Positions 6,101-6,854 of a DNA stretch of 6,854 nt are shown one piece after another. Within the stretch, counting starts at the first letter, position 1. Every line of letters starts with the position of its first letter. A program made the translations under genes and the position numbers. The stretch lies in NCBI GenBank assembly GCA_948496895.1, contig CAOOJO010000144.1:1-6854 (forward strand), given 5' to 3'. Under the pieces are notes generated by a model. It made no database searches and was not told the DNA's origin. It worked only from the letters and a program-made list of their open reading frames with translations. The DNA is from an uncultured Acetatifactor sp. (GTDB lineage: Bacteria > Bacillota > Clostridia > Lachnospirales > Lachnospiraceae).

Positions 6101-6302
6101 GCAGGGGTACGAATATAGTACAGCGCCGCGGAATCCTCCTCGGGCGGAATCCGTTCCTTTCCCCTGCTTATGTCAAATCATTGGTCTTAAGCAGGGAGTT
6201 CTGAATGGTAGAATGTCAGAAGTTTAAGTCCCGCGCTGCCTGGCGCGGCCCGAATGTCCTGCTTGCCGAATCTGTCTGGAGCTGTCTGCGCTCCATTGGA
6301 TG
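6101..6302 (-). promoter_or_regulatory. Structured 5' leader of the Rpn gene with alternative pairings
   Basis: This fills most of the roughly 300-base gap between the right-hand ABC gene and the Rpn gene; no credible gene lies in it. Read on the minus strand from a predicted start near 6302, it contains four inverted repeats in order: GGAGC-type arms at 6295-6290 and 6282-6277, CCGCGC arms at 6248-6243 and 6236-6231, TTCTGA arms at 6221-6216 and 6204-6199, and nine-base arms CCCTGCTTA at 6196-6188 with 6170-6162. The segment GCAGGGG (6167-6161) is also fully complementary to CCCCTGC (6107-6101), which directly abuts the Rpn Shine-Dalgarno sequence. The two pairings exclude each other. No T tract follows the hairpins, so regulation of translation fits better than termination. 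I recognise no known riboswitch or 6S RNA in it. Confidence 0.42.
6128..6152. repeat. Nine-base direct repeat GCGGAATCC, 16 bases apart
   Basis: Copies at 6128-6136 and 6144-6152 lie in the leader of the Rpn gene, between the hairpin region and the ribosome binding site. The second extends to CGGAATCCG, symmetric around its central base. They may be a regulator site or part of the leader fold; the spacing of about one and a half helical turns does not by itself point to either. Confidence 0.4.
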
Positions 6303-6308
6303 GACTTA

Positions 6309-6337
6309 AGTATAGCACAATGCCTTCTTCATGGCAA
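6309..6337 (-). promoter_or_regulatory. Strong sigma-A-type promoter with extended -10, reading toward the Rpn gene
   Basis: On the minus strand, TTGCCA (6337-6332, five of six consensus bases) is followed after exactly 17 bases by TATACT (6314-6309, five of six), preceded by the extended -10 motif TGC (6317-6315). Transcription would start near 6302, about 215 bases before the Rpn ATG. This is the best promoter match in the window. Confidence 0.68.
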
Positions 6338-6339
6338 GT

Positions 6340-6355
6340 TGAAATTTCATGAAAT
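6340..6355. promoter_or_regulatory. Overlapping palindromes next to the -35 box, candidate operator
   Basis: TGAAATTTCA (6340-6349) and ATTTCATGAAAT (6344-6355) are both perfect palindromes and share bases. Together they make three alternating TGAAAT half-sites. They begin two bases upstream of the -35 box of the Rpn leader promoter, a common place for a repressor or activator site. The binding protein is unknown. Confidence 0.42.
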
Positions 6356-6389
6356 CCGAAATCCCCTATGGAAATACTCCGAAAGTCCT

Positions 6390-6854
6390 CTATTCAAACT
6401 GCGCCCGGAACAGGCGGTAATATCCCCCCTGCAGGCCCATCAGGTACTCATGGGTTCCCTGCTCCAGGATCCTGCCCTGCTCCATGTAGACGATCACATC
6501 GCATGCGGTGACGGAGGACAGCCTGTGGGACACGAAAATCACCGTCTTATCCTTCAGCTGCCGGAACACGGTCCTGTAGAATTCCCGTTCAAAGAACACA
6601 TCCATGGCGGCGGTAGGCTCGTCCATAATGACGATATCACTGTCTTTATAGAAGGCCCTGGCCAGCGCCAGCCGCTGCAGCTGTCCGCCTGAGAACAGGA
6701 CTCCCTCCTCGTCCAGCTCCCTTGTCAACTGCAGCCCCAAATCCGGGACGCCGCCTTCACCATAGGCTCTGCCGCAGCCTCCGCCGCACTCCTTACCGCC
6801 TCCATACCACCCGGCCCTCCCCAGAGCCCGCACCAGCCTGTCCTCCTCCGCCTC
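6390..6854 (-). CDS. ABC exporter ATPase domain, C-terminal part (5' end off the window)
   Basis: The frame is open to the right edge, showing 154 residues that end at TAG 6392-6390. Visible are a signature FSGGQLQRLALARAF (54-68) with F in place of the usual L, Walker B DIVIMDE (73-79), D-loop AAMD (82-85), switch histidine H110 in FVSHRLSS, and the family tail GRILEQGTHEYLMG ending in YYRLFRAQFE. This is the end of an ABCB-type exporter like the one at 261-1904, but with the full-length tail that gene lacks. Walker A, the Q-loop and any membrane domain are outside the window. Residues 15-36 form an unusual Gly- and Cys-rich stretch (WYGGGKECGGGCGRAYGEGG) where relatives have a shorter loop of about a dozen residues. 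The GTG at 6833 is internal to the domain and is not a start. No clear terminator follows, so transcription may run into the Rpn leader. Substrate unknown. Confidence 0.88.
   Translation of the reverse strand, partial: EAEEDRLVRALGRAGWYGGGKECGGGCGRAYGEGGVPDLGLQLTRELDEEGVLFSGGQLQRLALARAFYKDSDIVIMDEPTAAMDVFFEREFYRTVFRQLKDKTVIFVSHRLSSVTACDVIVYMEQGRILEQGTHEYLMGLQGGYYRLFRAQFE

Noticed and set aside
5278..6204. Plus-strand open frame (308 codons) opposite the Rpn gene
   Set aside because: Antisense shadow with low-complexity text and no supported ribosome binding site; the minus strand has clear Rpn motifs.
6162..6302. 6S RNA, T-box or known metabolite riboswitch in the Rpn leader
   Set aside because: I could not match a T-box antiterminator motif, a 6S-like long closing stem with central bubble, or any riboswitch core that I know; it is left as an unassigned structured leader.

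Overview
The window looks like GC-rich chromosomal DNA from a Clostridia bacterium, most likely Lachnospiraceae. This is judged from protein style (an XRE regulator with a TPR-like tail, ABCB-type exporters, and an Rpn nuclease with a GIENQQ motif), purine-rich Shine-Dalgarno sequences and sigma-A-type promoters. No rRNA, tRNA, CRISPR array or insertion sequence was seen. The genus cannot be fixed from the sequence.

Layout, left to right. (1) Positions 1-231, plus strand: the C-terminal end of a GyrI-like effector-binding protein cut by the window edge. It converges on the next unit with a 29-base gap. (2) 3053-261, minus strand: a promoter, an XRE-family regulator with an alpha-helical C-terminal region, then an ABCB-type half-exporter, probably one operon. 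A perfect palindrome lies upstream of the promoter. (3) 4987-3104, minus strand: a flavodoxin-like protein, an AlkD-family DNA alkylation repair protein and a GNAT acetyltransferase, ending in a hairpin terminator. (4) 6355-5080, minus strand: palindromes and a strong promoter, a structured leader of about 215 bases, then a 335-residue Rpn-family PD-(D/E)XK nuclease. (5) 6854-6390, minus strand: the C-terminal end of a second ABC exporter, cut by the right edge.

The most interesting unit is the Rpn gene. E. coli Rpn nucleases have been reported as toxin-antitoxin genes-within-genes: the C-terminal domain, which carries four-residue repeats, is translated separately and inhibits the full-length nuclease. 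This gene has the same architecture: three tandem GRKQ repeats, and just before them an internal ATG (5310) preceded by strong Shine-Dalgarno-like sequence. Its leader holds one GCAGGGG segment that can pair with either of two CCCTGC copies, one of them directly next to the ribosome binding site. The gene may therefore be controlled by a conformational switch. The pairing and the internal start are read directly from the sequence; the antitoxin and switch roles are inference.
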